From: Alopecurus myosuroides
Taxonomy: Eukaryota > Streptophyta > Magnoliopsida > Poales > Poaceae
Assembly: GCA_028641055.1 (NCBI GenBank)
Contig: CM054062.1
Location: forward strand, 238,216,376-238,280,375
Direction of reading: 5' to 3'
DNA length: 64,000 nucleotides
Shown: piece after piece, positions 22,777 to 33,765 of the stretch
Position numbering within the stretch: the stretch's first letter is position 1
Layout of the letters: each line of letters begins with the position of its first letter
Translations under genes and position numbers: made by a program
Notes under the pieces: generated by a model
Database searches by the model: none
Told to the model about the DNA's origin: nothing
What the model saw: the letters and a program-made list of their open reading frames with translations, nothing else

Positions 22777-23333
22777 GGAATGATGATGTTGCTTCTGTCA
22801 GCAGCACTTCCATTAATCTCAACTGGTCCTCAAGCTTGGACTGTTTGGGCAGATCCAGTATCTTCTCGGTACATCATATTCTTCGTTGGTTTGTACATGG
22901 TTGGTTTAGGGTATGGTGCACAGAGCCCTTGTGTTACATCCTTTGGAGCCGATCAATTTGACGACACCGACGAAGTGGAGAAAACCAAAAAGAGCTCTTT
23001 CTTCAATTGGTTCTATTTCACAATCAATGCTGGTTCATTGATCGCGGGGACTGTTATTGTATGGGTTCAAGAACGTAAAGGTTGGATCTGGGGTTTTTCC
23101 ATTTCTACACTATTTGTGACTTCAGGCATGGTTATTTTTTTCTTGGGCTCCATTGTGTATAGATTTCAGAAACCTGGAGGTAGCCCTCTTTCGAGAATAT
23201 GCCAGGTAGTCATTGCAGCTACTCGGAACTATGATAAAGTATTGCCACATGATTCCTCAGCTCTTCATGAGTTTCTCGGGCAAGGTTCGGCAATCGAAGG
23301 CAGCCGGAAATTGGAGCATACGACTGGACTTGA
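22777..23333 (+). CDS. NPF gene coding exon 4
   Basis: 557 bp after GATTCAG. Encodes helices 3-6 with SFGADQFDDTD and FYFTINAGSL, to RKLEHTTGL. It must end at GA/GTAATA: read without splicing the next codon is TAA, whereas splicing to 23692 gives EFFDKAAIV in frame. Confidence 0.87.
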
Positions 23334-23691
23334 GTAATACTCTACACTGAGAGTTCAACTCTTAAGTAAATAATCGATGTGTTCATCGGTTTTGAACTTC
23401 CATTCATTATAGATGTTTAGTTCATTTTCTATGAATATGATATTTTAAGCCACATTGCAACTTGTTGAATTCCCACAGAGAAAATAAAATCTTGCACACT
23501 ATATAGTGAAAAATCTTTTCTTAGATGATTTAGTGAAAATTCTATGGTACTAAATGGCTGTGCTGAAAATTGTACAAAAAATAAATATTTTCCCCTTATA
23601 TTTGAGTATTCAGGGGAGATACAGCACATATAATCTGAAAAGTATATTTCTGTAGTTAGGGAGGTAATAATCATTTTTATTTGTGATTCAG

Positions 23692-23776
23692 GTTCTTCGA
23701 TAAAGCTGCAATTGTGACACTATCTGACTGTGAATCTCCTGGCCTACTTAATAAATGGAAGATTTGTACTGTCACT
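23692..23776 (+). CDS. NPF gene last exon, part before the solo LTR
   Basis: Residues to Thr341 (FFDKAAIVTLSDCESP...KICTVT). The sequence then runs into the solo LTR, giving Cys and a TGA stop. TCACT at 23772-23776 is the left TSD copy. Confidence 0.87.
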
Positions 23777-23959
23777 TGTTGAATATATTAGCAATTTAGC
23801 ACATGATTTAATTCGAAATAGCAGTAGATGAATTGCGACAGTAGCAAATACAGTAATCATACAAACGTCTAGATCTAGTACAGTAGACAGATTGATACAA
23901 TCTATTGCAAGAACTAGACATATGAATTCCAGTAACATCTCATACAGATGAAAGAGAGA

Positions 23960-24094
23960 TACGTACGATGGAGCGGTAGCGGCACCGCCGTTGTTGTTGT
24001 TCCCGGTGTCGGCCATGTCGTTGATGAAGAGGTTGCCGATGTCGGGGAAGAAATCGTCGTTGGGGAAGTGGTCGCCGTCAGCAGTCGCGCTCAT
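23960..24094 (-). CDS. Short ORF within the solo LTR
   Basis: On the minus strand, ATG 24094 opens MSATADGDHFPNDDF, a run rich in Asp and Asn, followed near 23966 by GTACGTATC, which could be a splice donor. It could be a leader peptide of the parent element or noise. No known domain is recognised. Confidence 0.3.
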
Positions 24095-24473
24095 GCGCTC
24101 CCCAAAAACCTGATCGCCCCTCTCCCGTACAGGATCACAAGAGGCGGGGTTCCGGAGGCCTGCTGTCCCTTCTCGCGGTGCACGCCGGAAGGAGGGATGG
24201 AGAAGACTTAAATTGGCGGCGCAGTGTTTTGGAACGGTATGACGAAGTGGTGGCTAGGGTTTACCGTATGCGCGTATTTATATGCGGGCTGGGAGAGACG
24301 TGGGCGTAACTCCACGTCTGAGTCGGTTCGGCTCCACGATCCAGAAAGGAAACGGAAACGGTTTTGGAATTAACGTGTCCGTTAATTACCAAATTAATGA
24401 CTCATTAAGTTTTCCCAATCGACAAAATAAACGCTCTCGGCTCGGCTCATTCCCGCAACCCGCGGCGCGGCGC

Positions 24474-24545
24474 GTCGTGTCGTGTCGTGTCGTGTCGTGA
24501 CGAGGCGAGGCGAGGCGAGGCGAGGCGAGGCGTGGCGAGGCGGGC
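24474..24545 (+). repeat. Pentamer microsatellites
   Basis: CGTGT repeated about four times, then GCGAG repeated about six times, CpG-rich, in the transcribed leader part of the solo LTR. Confidence 0.8.
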
Positions 24546-24797
24546 GGCGGAGGAGGAGGAGCGCGCGTGTGGCACACCTCTCCTCTTGCCTTGCCTACTC
24601 ATACATGAGCTAGAATGGCTCACCTTATAAGGTGCTTCCACTCTCTTCAAACTAGCAATGTGGGACTAAACTTTAGTCCCACTCACTCCACTTATTATTC
24701 ATGAATGGGTCATGACAATTTCAGGATTTTTAGTGGGCTTAATGGGCTAGCCAAGTGAGCCCATATGATGGAGCCCATGTAAAATTCCAACATCACT

Positions 24798-25535
24798 CAG
24801 GTGGAGGAGTTAAAGATTCTGATCAGAATGTTCCCGATTTGGGCCGCGATGGTATTGTTTGCCGCAGTTCAGGAACACATGTTTTCGACATTTGTAGAGC
24901 AAGGAATGGTTATGGAGAGACACATCGGGTCTTTTGAAATACCTGCTGCATCCTTCCAATCTATAGATACCGTTACTGTCATTATACTGGTTCCAGTTTA
25001 TGAAAAAGTCCTTGTTCCAATATTGAGAAGATTCACTGGCAGAGCAAATGGCATTACAACGCCGCAGCGAATAGGGATTGGTTTATTTTTCTCCATGTCC
25101 GCAATGGTGTCAGCAGCATTGGTGGAGAGTAATCGGTTACAGATTGCACAGGCCGAAGGCTTGGTGCACCGCGAAGTGGCGGTTCCAATGAGCATCCTGT
25201 GGCAAGGACCCCAGTACTTCCTGCTAGGCGTGGCCGAGGTGTTCTCCAACATTGGGTTGATTGAATTTTTCTATGACGAATCTCCAGATGCCATGAGAAG
25301 CTTATCCATTGCATTCTCACTTACTAACGTCTCGGCTGGAAACTACCTTAGTTCATTTATCCTTTCTCTTGTGCCGGTATTCACAGCAAGAGGAGGCAGC
25401 CCAGGGTGGATACCTGATAACTTGAATGAAGGGCATTTGGATAGGTTCTACCTGATGATGGCTGGATTGAGTTTCTTGAATATTTTTATATTTGTATTCT
25501 ATGCTATGAGGTACAAATGTAAGAAGGCTTCCTGA
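24798..25535 (+). CDS. NPF gene last exon, part after the solo LTR
   Basis: Continues exactly in frame (QVEELKILIRMFPIW) after the right TSD copy. Open to TGA 25533-25535 with no other lesion. Encodes helices 7-12 and a basic tail (RYKCKKAS). The clean frame suggests that the disruption is recent. Confidence 0.87.
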   Translation, partial: QVEELKILIRMFPIWAAMVLFAAVQEHMFSTFVEQGMVMERHIGSFEIPAASFQSIDTVTVIILVPVYEKVLVPILRRFTGRANGITTPQRIGIGLFFSMSAMVSAALVESNRLQIAQAEGLVHREVAVPMSILWQGPQYFLLGVAEVFSNIGLIEFFYDESPDAMRSLSIAFSLTNVSAGNYLSSFILSLVPVFTARGGSPGWIPDNLNEGHLDRFYLMMAGLSFLNIFIFVFYAMRYKCKKAS

Positions 25536-25564
25536 GGCTCGTTGACCTTGGCATTGTAATGGGA

Positions 25565-25570
25565 AATAAA
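25565..25570 (+). promoter_or_regulatory. Poly(A) signal of NPF gene
   Basis: AATAAA 30 bp after the stop codon. Confidence 0.5.
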
Positions 25571-25860
25571 AGTTTGAAGATTTTTTTTGAAAGCGGAAAA
25601 TGCTCATTGTGCCTACATCTCGTTTTTAGTAAGGGTGTTTGTTTATGTTCTCGAAAAAAAATTGTGCTGTTCTAAATTGTACCCTGTGTTTTTATTGCAA
25701 AAGAACATAAATACCTGAATTTTCCTGTTACTTTTATTAACTGCTTATTCCATGGTAGCAACGGCCTAGCAAAAATTACTGCCAGTGTGTATCAGAACAT
25801 AACCATAAAAATTTAGAGTGGACGTGAGGTTTAGAGATTTTATGGGAATGCAGTCAGAGG
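25571..25860. other. Spacer after the NPF gene
   Basis: AT-rich, no ORF or repeat recognised. The left boundary of the following LINE is uncertain within this stretch. Confidence 0.4.
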
Positions 25861-28353
25861 AGGACCTCTCAAGTTTAGAGGCCCCAGGGGGAGATCTGGT
25901 AGGTAGTGAGACGACTTTTCGATGGGAAGGCGCCAGGCCCTGATGGTTTCACGTCATAATTCCTCCGGAGCGGGGATAGTGAAGGAGGACTTCATGTCGG
26001 CATTTCACAGGAGACCTGGGAAGTGGTGAGACGATTTCCCCATGGGAAGGCGCTAGAGCTGATGGTTTCACGTCAGAATTCCTCCGGAGCTGTTGGGGGA
26101 TAGTGAAGGAGGACTTCATGCCGGCATTTCACAAAATTTTCACGATGTGTGGGAGAGGATTCCAGGGTGTAAATCATGCTTTCCTGGTTCTACTGCCGAA
26201 GCGTCCAGTTGCGGCTGCTCTCAGAGACTACCGGCCGATTAGACTGATACATATTTTCGCCAAGTTGGTTGCCAAGACGTTATCTCTAAGGATGGCCCCA
26301 TTCCTCGGGAGGTTGGTTGAGAGGAACCAGAACGCTTTCATCCGGAAACGCTGCATCCATGATAACTACATGTTGGTTTAGCAGACAGCTAGGCTGCTCT
26401 ATAGGCTCAAGGAACCCAGAGTGATGCTAAAACTTGACATAGCCAAAGCTTTTGACTCCATGTCCTAGGGTTGCTTTTTTAAGTGCTCCGGAAACTGGGT
26501 TCAGTTTGAGATTCTGTGACTGGGTGGCCATACTACTATCCACGGCTAGCACCAGGGTGTTGCTCAATGACGAGTGAGGCCCTCCCATTTGGCATAGGAG
26601 GGGCCTAAGACAGGGGGGATCCTTTGTCGCCACAAATTTTTGTTCTAGTTATCAAGACCCTAAACATGCTTCTTGCGAAGGTTGCGGAGCTCGAGATTCT
26701 CCGAAAGCTAGTGCGCCAAGACCTTGTTACTTCGGTCTCTCTCTACACGGATGACGTGATCATCTTTTGCCATCCGGACGTGGGGGGGGGGGGGGGCTGC
26801 AAGCGATCCGTGAGATCCTTGCGCTTTGGGGGGACACATCGGGTCTTCAGGCTAATTTCGCGAAGTGCTCGGTATCTCCCATAGGGTGTGATGACAGGGT
26901 GGCGGCTTTGGCAACGACAACCATGGGGTGCCAGTTAGCCCAATTTCCGGTCAAATACCTGGGGATCCCCCTTAGTCTCCATATAGTGCCGGGAGAGTCT
27001 CTTCCGCCTCTCATTGATAGATTGGCGGACCAACTTCCCACGTGGAAGGCGACGATGATGCCCAAAGCTGGGAGGCTCCCTGGTTAAGGCAGCCCTAGCG
27101 GTGATTCCCCTCCATCACTTTATGGTCCTGAGTATAAGCAAGAAATGCGTGAAAAAAGATAGAAAAGATCCCCCGAGACTTTCTTTGGGTAGGAAGGGCA
27201 AGGCTAAGCGTGGACACTTCCATATCAACTAGGGTAAGGTATGTCGGCCGCTGCGCCTGGGCGGCCTAGGTATTCCGGATCTTGCACGCACATCTGCCGG
27301 CCTCAGGGTTCGATGGATGTGGAGGATGAGGACGGACTCGAACTGCCCGTGGCACGGACTGGACATGCAATTATCCATGGTAGAGAGAGCCATCTTCAGG
27401 GCTTCTACGGTGATGGAACTAGGTGATGGTTCATTGCCCCATGCTGGGAATACAAATGGGTGGAAGGCAGATCACTCAGGGAAGTAGAGCCGGCATTATT
27501 TGCGCTGGTCCCGAAAAGGCGTCGGAAGCGGCGGACGGTTCGAGAGGTGTTGATCGAGCACCGGTGGATATCGGACATCTCCGAGGCTTTGAATCCCCTC
27601 ACCCTCTAGCAGTATGTGTAGATTTGGAGGCTCCTGCAAGAGATACAACTGTCGGAGGAGCAAGATAGGCTGCTATGGTGCTGGACATAAAATGCCGAAT
27701 ACTCCTCAAAATCCTGCTACGATGCTATGTTTGACAAAGCTATCGAATCACGATCCTGCAAGCTAAACTGGAAGACATGGGCGCCACCAAGGGTGAAGTT
27801 CTTTGTTTGGCTATCGTGCTTAGATCGGTGTTGGACTAGAGAGAGACTTGCGAGGAGAGGACTACCTCACCACGCGCTGCCCCCTATGTGACCAGGTGGT
27901 CGAGTCGATGCCCCCACCTCCTCACTGGTTGCTCCTTCTCCCGGACAATCTGGCACGAGGTGCTATCCTGGATATGATCGACAGCTAGGCCCCCGGTTGT
28001 GGAAGACGATTTCGTGGAATGGTCGTCGCTGGTCCTACACTCCACCCCTAGCTTGTTGCGCAAGGGAGCGTCGATTTTTGTCATGCTCACGACATGGTGG
28101 ATCTGGAAGCAGCGAAACACAGTCGTCTTCGACAACGCGAGCCCTCCAGTCAGCACTTTGGTGAGAACCATCAAGACCGAGACAAGAGACTGGGTGAGTG
28201 CGGGGGCCAAAGGCCTCAGGCAGCTTCTAACCTAGGGTAGTTCTGAGGGGTGCATTGTACTGTGTGAGGTGGCCTTTTCTACAGGCTTGTACATAAACTA
28301 TCTTTCTATCAATGCAATGAAATGCAAAACTTTTGCGTTTTCGCAAAAAAAAT
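25860..28353 (+). mobile_element. 5'-truncated, decayed LINE (RT to tail)
   Basis: Reading across frames gives plant LINE ORF2 in order: KAPGPDGF (about 25925), LPKRPVAAALRDYRPIRL (26190-26250), KLDIAKAFDS (26430), and LYTDDVIIF (about 26740), the catalytic YxDD box. Then come the zf-RVT-like WAPPRVKFFVWLSCLDRCW and LARRGLPHHALCPLCDQ (27780-27900), and WWIWKQRNTVVFD (28100). A 3' UTR follows, ending in an A-rich tail at about 28345-28353. Stop codons, frameshifts and a 15-G run (26782-26796) show that it is dead. It is independent of the LINE at the left edge, having opposite orientation and different parts. Confidence 0.85.
25885..26131 (+). repeat. Tandem duplication inside the LINE RT
   Basis: Two imperfect copies of about 110-120 bp, each running from GAGA(T/C)CTGG...GTGAGACGA through CTGATGGTTTCACGTCA to CATTTCACA, back to back. 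They duplicate the KAPGPDGF region. Confidence 0.7.
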
Positions 28354-28690
28354 ATCATCTTGTTCACATGTAAACTATTCGCGCACTGGATTGAACAAAA
28401 TCATGACACGAAGGAAGAAAGAAAGACCTGACATGTAGCCGTCGCGTTGGCATCATCAGGCCCTTATTTGGTGCTAGTGTACTTCTAGAGATCGCCAAGG
28501 ATTTTCCTGCTCTAATCAGAAATCCCCACATATCTCTAAAAGCCTAGGAGCTACTAAGAAAAATTATGATACTATCAATGAGTACTGATAGTGATATTTT
28601 CTTATAAATGGCATATGAGAGCTTGCAATCCATTGGAGACTATTGTCCAGGACATCTTAGTGACAACACACTTAAATACGAGAGTAAGGT
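28354..28690. other. Unassigned stretch between two element remnants
   Basis: No domain or repeat recognised. It precedes the Copia fragment and may be part of it. Confidence 0.3.
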
Positions 28691-29240
28691 GCGGCGTAAA
28701 ACTATTGTGCCCATGTCACATGGCATAAATCTTAGCAAGACTCATTGTCCTTCAGTAACTAATGAGCGAGAGCGCATGAGTAGGATTCCATACATTTCGG
28801 CAATTGGGTCTATCATGTATGCAATGATATGTACTCGCCCAGATGTCTCATATACTATAAGTGTTACGAGCAAGTATCAGGTTGATCCCGATGAGAGTCG
28901 CTTGACAGCGGTAAATAATATCTTTAAGTACTTAAGAAGGACTAAGGATGTGTTCCTAGTTTACGGAGGTGAGGAGGCACTTGTTGTAAATGGTTACACC
29001 GATGGTAGTTTCCAAACCAATATGGATGATTTCAAATCGCAATCGGGCTATGTGTTCACGTTGAATGGTAGAGCGGTCAGTTGGAAGAGTTCCAAATAGG
29101 ACATGGTTGCTCATTCTACAATGGAGGCCGAGTACATCGCAAAAGTTGAAACCGGCATGGAAAGTGTTTGGATGTAGAAGTTCATCACTAATCTAGGTGT
29201 TGTCCCCGGTGCGTCAGATCCATTGGTCTCTACTATGACA
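28690..29240 (+). pseudogene. Copia RNase H fragment (BARE/Angela-like)
   Basis: Reads VPMSHGINLSKTHCPS, IPYISAIGSIMYAMICTRPD, FKYLRRTKDVFLVYGG, VNGYTDGSFQTNMDDFKSQS and AVSWKSSK, then a stop where Gln is expected, then MVAHSTMEAEYIA. This is the end of RT and RNase H of a BARE/Angela/WIS-type Copia. No LTR, primer site or other domain accompanies it, so it is a small leftover. Confidence 0.85.
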
Positions 29241-29564
29241 ACAATCACTAGAAGAGGGATTAGTAGACCGAGGGCGTATTTCATATTATCATATCAAATA
29301 AAAGCGGTATTCCATTCACATCCAACAAGGGGAACGACCCTGAAATAACAGATGAAATCTACGGCTTTGCCTCCGTTTCATTCTCTTTTTGCAAAGTTGG
29401 CTCCTCCCCGCAATAATTATAAGCATCATCTCATTTGGTTACTTTTGCGTTTCGTTGGTAGAACCCACGCCAACTCTTTTCTTTAAATAATAAGGAGATC
29501 TTTTGATAGTATCACTTCTATCAATGCATTGAAAGAACTACCCCTTCCTATTTGTTTGTCCTAG
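29241..29564. other. Unassigned AT-rich stretch
   Basis: No coding or repeat signal recognised before the Athila-like LTR. Confidence 0.3.
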
Positions 29565-30196
29565 TGAGACAAAGAAGAGCCTTAATACGTCTCAAACGTA
29601 TCTATAATTTCTGATACTCCATGATCATATTATGTCAATTGCTACTTGTTTTCTCCCTTATTTATAACATTTTTATACGTTTTCCGGGACTAACTTATTA
29701 ACAAGATGCCAAGTGCCAGTTCCCTGTTTTCTGCAGTTTTTGGTTTCAGAAAAGTTGTTCTGGAAACATTCTCGGAATTGGACCCCACAAAGCCCGAAGT
29801 GCCTATTTTCCCCGGAAGCATCTAGAACACCGAAGAAGAGTCGAAGACGGGCATCAGGGGGCCACACCATAGGGTGGCCCCCTTGGCCGCGCCATCTATG
29901 GGTGTGGGGCCCCTGGAGCTCCACCGTTTTTGCCCTTTCGCCTATTTAATCCCCCGGATGGAAAACCCTAGACACCTGATCAAAAATCCCAGAAAAGTTC
30001 CGCAGCCGCCATCACCGTCAACCCTAGATCAGGGGGGTTCTGAAGCTGTCTACGGCACCCTGCCGGAGAGGAGATCATCACCGGAGGCTTCTACATCACC
30101 ATGCCTGCCTCCGTAGTGATGTGTGAGTAGTTCATCCTTGGACTACGGGTTCGTAGCTGTAGCTAGATGGTTGTCTTTTCCTCATATGCTTCCATG
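29565..30196 (+). repeat. Athila-like 5' LTR, first piece
   Basis: Starts about TGAGAC; holds TATTTAA near 29943 and a C/A-rich leader. Ends in CCATG, the target copied by the nested array. Confidence 0.75.
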
Positions 30197-33100
30197 TGTA
30201 ACATCCCAAATTTTGCAGACAAAGGGTTGATGTGTTGTGCTCATGTCATTCATGCATGAAACAAATTTGAACCAATTTAAAATTTTGAATTTTAAATGGA
30301 CATTGAGAAAATCACACAAATACCACTTAAAGTGATCACCCAAAAGTTGTTTTTGAATCAATTTCAAGTTTGGAAAACAAAAACATGGTGAGGTTGGAAA
30401 TTTTGTGAGGTTTCCAAAAATTATTTTTGCCAAATTTTATTCTTCCAAAAAGACCCAGAAAACATATTTCTCTTTGCTCTTTTAAAAGAGAAAAGGACCT
30501 TTTGGCATTTTCCCAAAACTCCAGGGGGCTTTGTGCAAAAAAGGTTGTCTTCAACCTTTGACAGTAGGAGCACCTGCGTGTCTCCCATGCCGCCACCGAT
30601 GCCATTCAGCTGCCTGCGCCTCCCTTCACGTGGACGACCTATCCTGGACGTCGTGGCTTCCCATCTCTCCTCCCATTCGCTCACGTACCCCCCTCCATCT
30701 CTGTATCTCCCCGGAGAACGACCTAACCCTAGTTACTGTACCGTCGCCGCCGGATCGCCGTCGACTCCGGCCATCTCCGGCCCAACGGAAACCACCAGGA
30801 GGAGTGCCTCGTCCTCCTTTACCTCCCCCTCCACCCACGCTTGCCGGGAAGCCTCCACCCGCCGGAATTTCCCATCGCCGTCCGCCATGGCCGCCGGCCT
30901 CCTCCGCGTGGTGCCGTCGATTGAGGGCCCCTCGAGCCTCACCGTCCCCTCCATTGGCTTCCTGGTGAGCTAACGGTCCTCCCGGACCCTTCCGACCCCT
31001 CCCTCTCTCTCTGTAATGTCCCGTCGCCGGAACCTGTGGCCGCCGCCGCCTTTGCTCGTCGCCGGCGAGGAATCCGGTGACCATATGGTCACCGGTTGCC
31101 ACCCCTAGACTCCCCACGAGATTCTCTCCCTCGTGGTATAGTTTAATTTGCGTTTGGCGCGCAAATTGAATCAATTTCGAATGCAACTCTGAAGAACAGA
31201 GCACTGTGATGTCACAGTGACATCACAGTGACGTAATATCTCCCCTTTTGATAAATTCAGGAAATTCCATAAAATGATTATATTGAATAATTAATAACTT
31301 CTGTTTTATAGTTCAGAAAAATAAAAGTGAGGGACCAAAATGTTCATAAAAATATTCTCTATCCAAATATGTAATTTTCATACATGTTTGACAAAGTCCA
31401 AAAATGAGCATTTATTTAATGTTGTTAATTCATTTTAAATAGAAAAATAAGATTTTATTCACTAAAATTAGAAAATTAAAAGTTATATACCATTTTGCTC
31501 AAAATGACAATTGGAATCTATTTATGGTGTTTTCAAACCCATTTGAGCTTTAAAAATGGTACCTACTTTCATAATCGTCCGAATTGCCCCTTCGGGGTCT
31601 ATTTCGGACTAACTTCAGTAAAAATGCATAACTGACATGCGAACCCTAGCAAACCATCGAACATGTTTAGGGCTTTATTTCAGTGCATTAACCTGCTCAT
31701 GCATACATATTGCGCATTGCATCGATGCCATGTGTTGATTGTTATTCTTTTTTTCGGTGTTGTTCCCCCCCCCCTCGGTAGAACGTGACTCCGAAGAGAA
31801 GGACAGCAGTTCCATGACGAATACTTGATCTTAACCGACAAGTCAAGCACTTATTCCTGAAGACTTTATCTGGTTTTCTTATAACCAAGGCAAGCATAAC
31901 CTCTTATCTTCTCATATATGATTTCAAAGTGATTTGAATCTCGTACTTTGCATTCGGTTCCAAACTATTTGATGTCAGTAGATAGAGTTCTCCTATATAC
32001 TGCATAACCTAGATATCCTGATCCACTCCACCTAGCAGCTATAGGTTTGTTTGTGCGCGCTACGCTAAACCTTGTGAGTCTTGCTTAGCCATGCCTAGTT
32101 GTGATCTGATACATCCGGTTGATGAATCTGGTCAGTGCGTGAATCTACTATGTTAGGTTGTTGTGATTTGATTTATCTTTGATAACCTGACTAATCATGG
32201 CATGGATGTGAGGCCACAATGGGTTGTGGCGTTTTGTCCTGTTCATGCCCCTAGGAGCGAGTTCTCGCCTTCGAGCCAAGACTGAGCGTACAGCCACACG
32301 TGGGCCGATGAACCCCGCCCGGCTAACTAACTTGTTTGACCTTATCCATGAGCCACATAGTTTGAGATTTCCATCTGCGTGTGAGTCGGAAAATGTTTTG
32401 GAGAAAATTAGGTCGTGACCGGGACAAGTGATGGACGTACACGGATCTTGGTCCCGACTCACAGAACAGGTGCCGTCAGGAGGTGGCCAACTCCCTGTTG
32501 ACGGGGTGGCCCTGTTTGGGTTGACTCATGGATATGGTTCGACAAGGTAAAGGCCGGGAATCGACCACCCTCTGCCGACACTTCCCGGACTAGTGTCAAC
32601 CCGGTGGCACTAAGAGTCGGTTGGTACGTGTGGGTAAAGTTGTACACCCCTGCAGGGTTAAATCTTTTCGAAAAGCCGTGTCTGCGGTTAAAGACGACTT
32701 GGTGACGGATTCTGTGATCATAGACAACTTAAACAGAATGATTAAAACTTGTTGATAACGAATGAAGGATGCCTCCTCGGAGATGCCGAGAGGGGTTACC
32801 TTGTAGCATGAGGTAGTGGAACAACTGGAGGAGGTGATCTTTGAAGCACGAGGTGCTGAAATGATCTGGTGGATTAAAAAGATGATGATTTCAGTAGTTG
32901 AGTAGCTTTCTCATCTGTTTTCAAAACACTCCATGAGACGTGCTATTCCTCCCTCAACTTGGAAAACAAAGATGGCTTTACGCAAATAACCTTCATAAAA
33001 CCCTTTCTGAAGATAGCAGATATATAATAGGTTAACTAAGTCTTGTTGAGTACCTCCCGTACTCAGGTTTGCTTAATTTTGGTTCAGGTGGAGTTCCTCA

Positions 33101-33765
33101 CTTCAGTGGTGAATCAACATGGACATCGACGAGTAGTTCGGGGTTCCCAGGTAGCAGCCTGGAATCTATGGGCTGGGACGTCGCCTTATGTTGCGGCCTC
33201 TTAGGCCTTTTGGTTCTTGTTGATTAGCAACATAATTTGCCTTCCTTTGTCTGATGTAATGTTGGGTCGTGTGACCTCTGTTTGTAAGCTATACTCTAGT
33301 AACACCTGTTTAATAAAGCTTCATGTTTAGAGTATTGCTTTGATCGGTTGTTGGTTTCGAGCTCATTGTTATACAATTTTGGCTATGCCTGCATAGTTGT
33401 CGCAGTTGAGGGGTTGTGGAGCCGATGATCCATGTCCGAGCCCGCTTGTCGATGTGATCGGCCTGGGGCGAGGTAACCCCAGTAACCCTTGATTGTTGTT
33501 GCACTTTCTAGACACATAGCAGCTCTGTATAACTTTGGTCTCGTTCCTTCAGTTTCATCCGACTCGTGGATGCTTGGGTATACATATCTGGTTATGACTA
33601 GCATGGACACAAGGAGTAGTAGACCGGGGATCCGGACTACGTGCCGATGAATCCGGTCTGCCTGCCGTTGTTTGTTGTGGCCGGGGCTGGTAACCCTGAA
33701 GCCCTTGTGAGTCCATTGCTAGGAGCACATGACCGTTTGTGTATCTCTAGGTCCGGGGTCTGACA
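30197..33765 (+). repeat. LTR 1 of the tandem array
   Basis: TGTAACATCCC ... GGGGTCTGACA, 3569 bp. AT-rich flanks around a GC-rich part (about 30580-31100) and a palindrome cluster at 31203-31236. It differs from LTR 2 and 3 at many sites that those two share. Confidence 0.93.
31203..31236 (+). promoter_or_regulatory. Overlapping palindromes with TGACGT
   Basis: CTGTGATGTCACAG, TGTCACAGTGACA and TGACGTAA overlap. TGACGT is a core for plant bZIP factors. Present in LTR 2 (about 38548-38581) and, with one change, in LTR 3 (about 57002-57035). A regulatory role is a guess. Confidence 0.3.

Larger units (their letters stand above)
23777..24792 (-). mobile_element. Solo LTR inside the last NPF exon
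   Basis: 1016 bp with inverted ends TGTTG / CAACA and TSD TCACT (23772-23776 and 24793-24797). On the minus strand it starts TGTTGGAATTTTACATGGGC, in the style of a Copia LTR. It has a TATA-like CACCTTATAAGGTG (24621-24634), a GC-rich pentamer repeat and a short ORF. No internal domain is left, so it is a solo LTR, normally formed by recombination between the two LTRs of a full element. Orientation is opposite to the gene. It introduces a stop codon after residue 342. Confidence 0.88.
15495..25535 (+). pseudogene. NPF8/PTR-like peptide transporter gene, broken by a solo LTR
   Basis: Five coding exons with GT/AG borders and consistent phases: 15495-15557, 21579-21678, 21964-22181, 22777-23333, 23692-25535. 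The last is interrupted at 23777-24792. Discounting the insert and one TSD copy, the frame is 586 codons, normal for the NRT1/PTR (NPF, POT) family of 12-helix membrane transporters. Family blocks seen are [79 protein letters not shown] and FFYDESPDAMRSL. The N-terminus and the VTQVEELKILIRMFPIW block fit the di/tripeptide (NPF8) branch best. The insert puts a TGA one codon after Thr341, cutting the protein in the central loop before helix 7. The ExxER motif of helix 1 is replaced (Ser57, Cys60, Tyr61). A poly(A) signal AATAAA is at 25565. Function may survive only if the insert is spliced out. Confidence 0.9.

Noticed and set aside
23334..23337. TAA stop after LEHTTGLE in NPF exon 4
   Set aside because: The GTAATA is a splice donor; joining to 23692 continues the family sequence in frame.
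23777..24792. The insertion in the NPF exon as a normal intron
   Set aside because: It starts TGTTG and ends CAACA with a 5-bp TSD and no GT-AG ends at the frame junction.
30531..30973. Proline-rich ORFs in the GC-rich part of the array LTRs
   Set aside because: Frames differ between the three LTR copies and no protein signal is seen; GC-rich leader DNA gives long chance ORFs.
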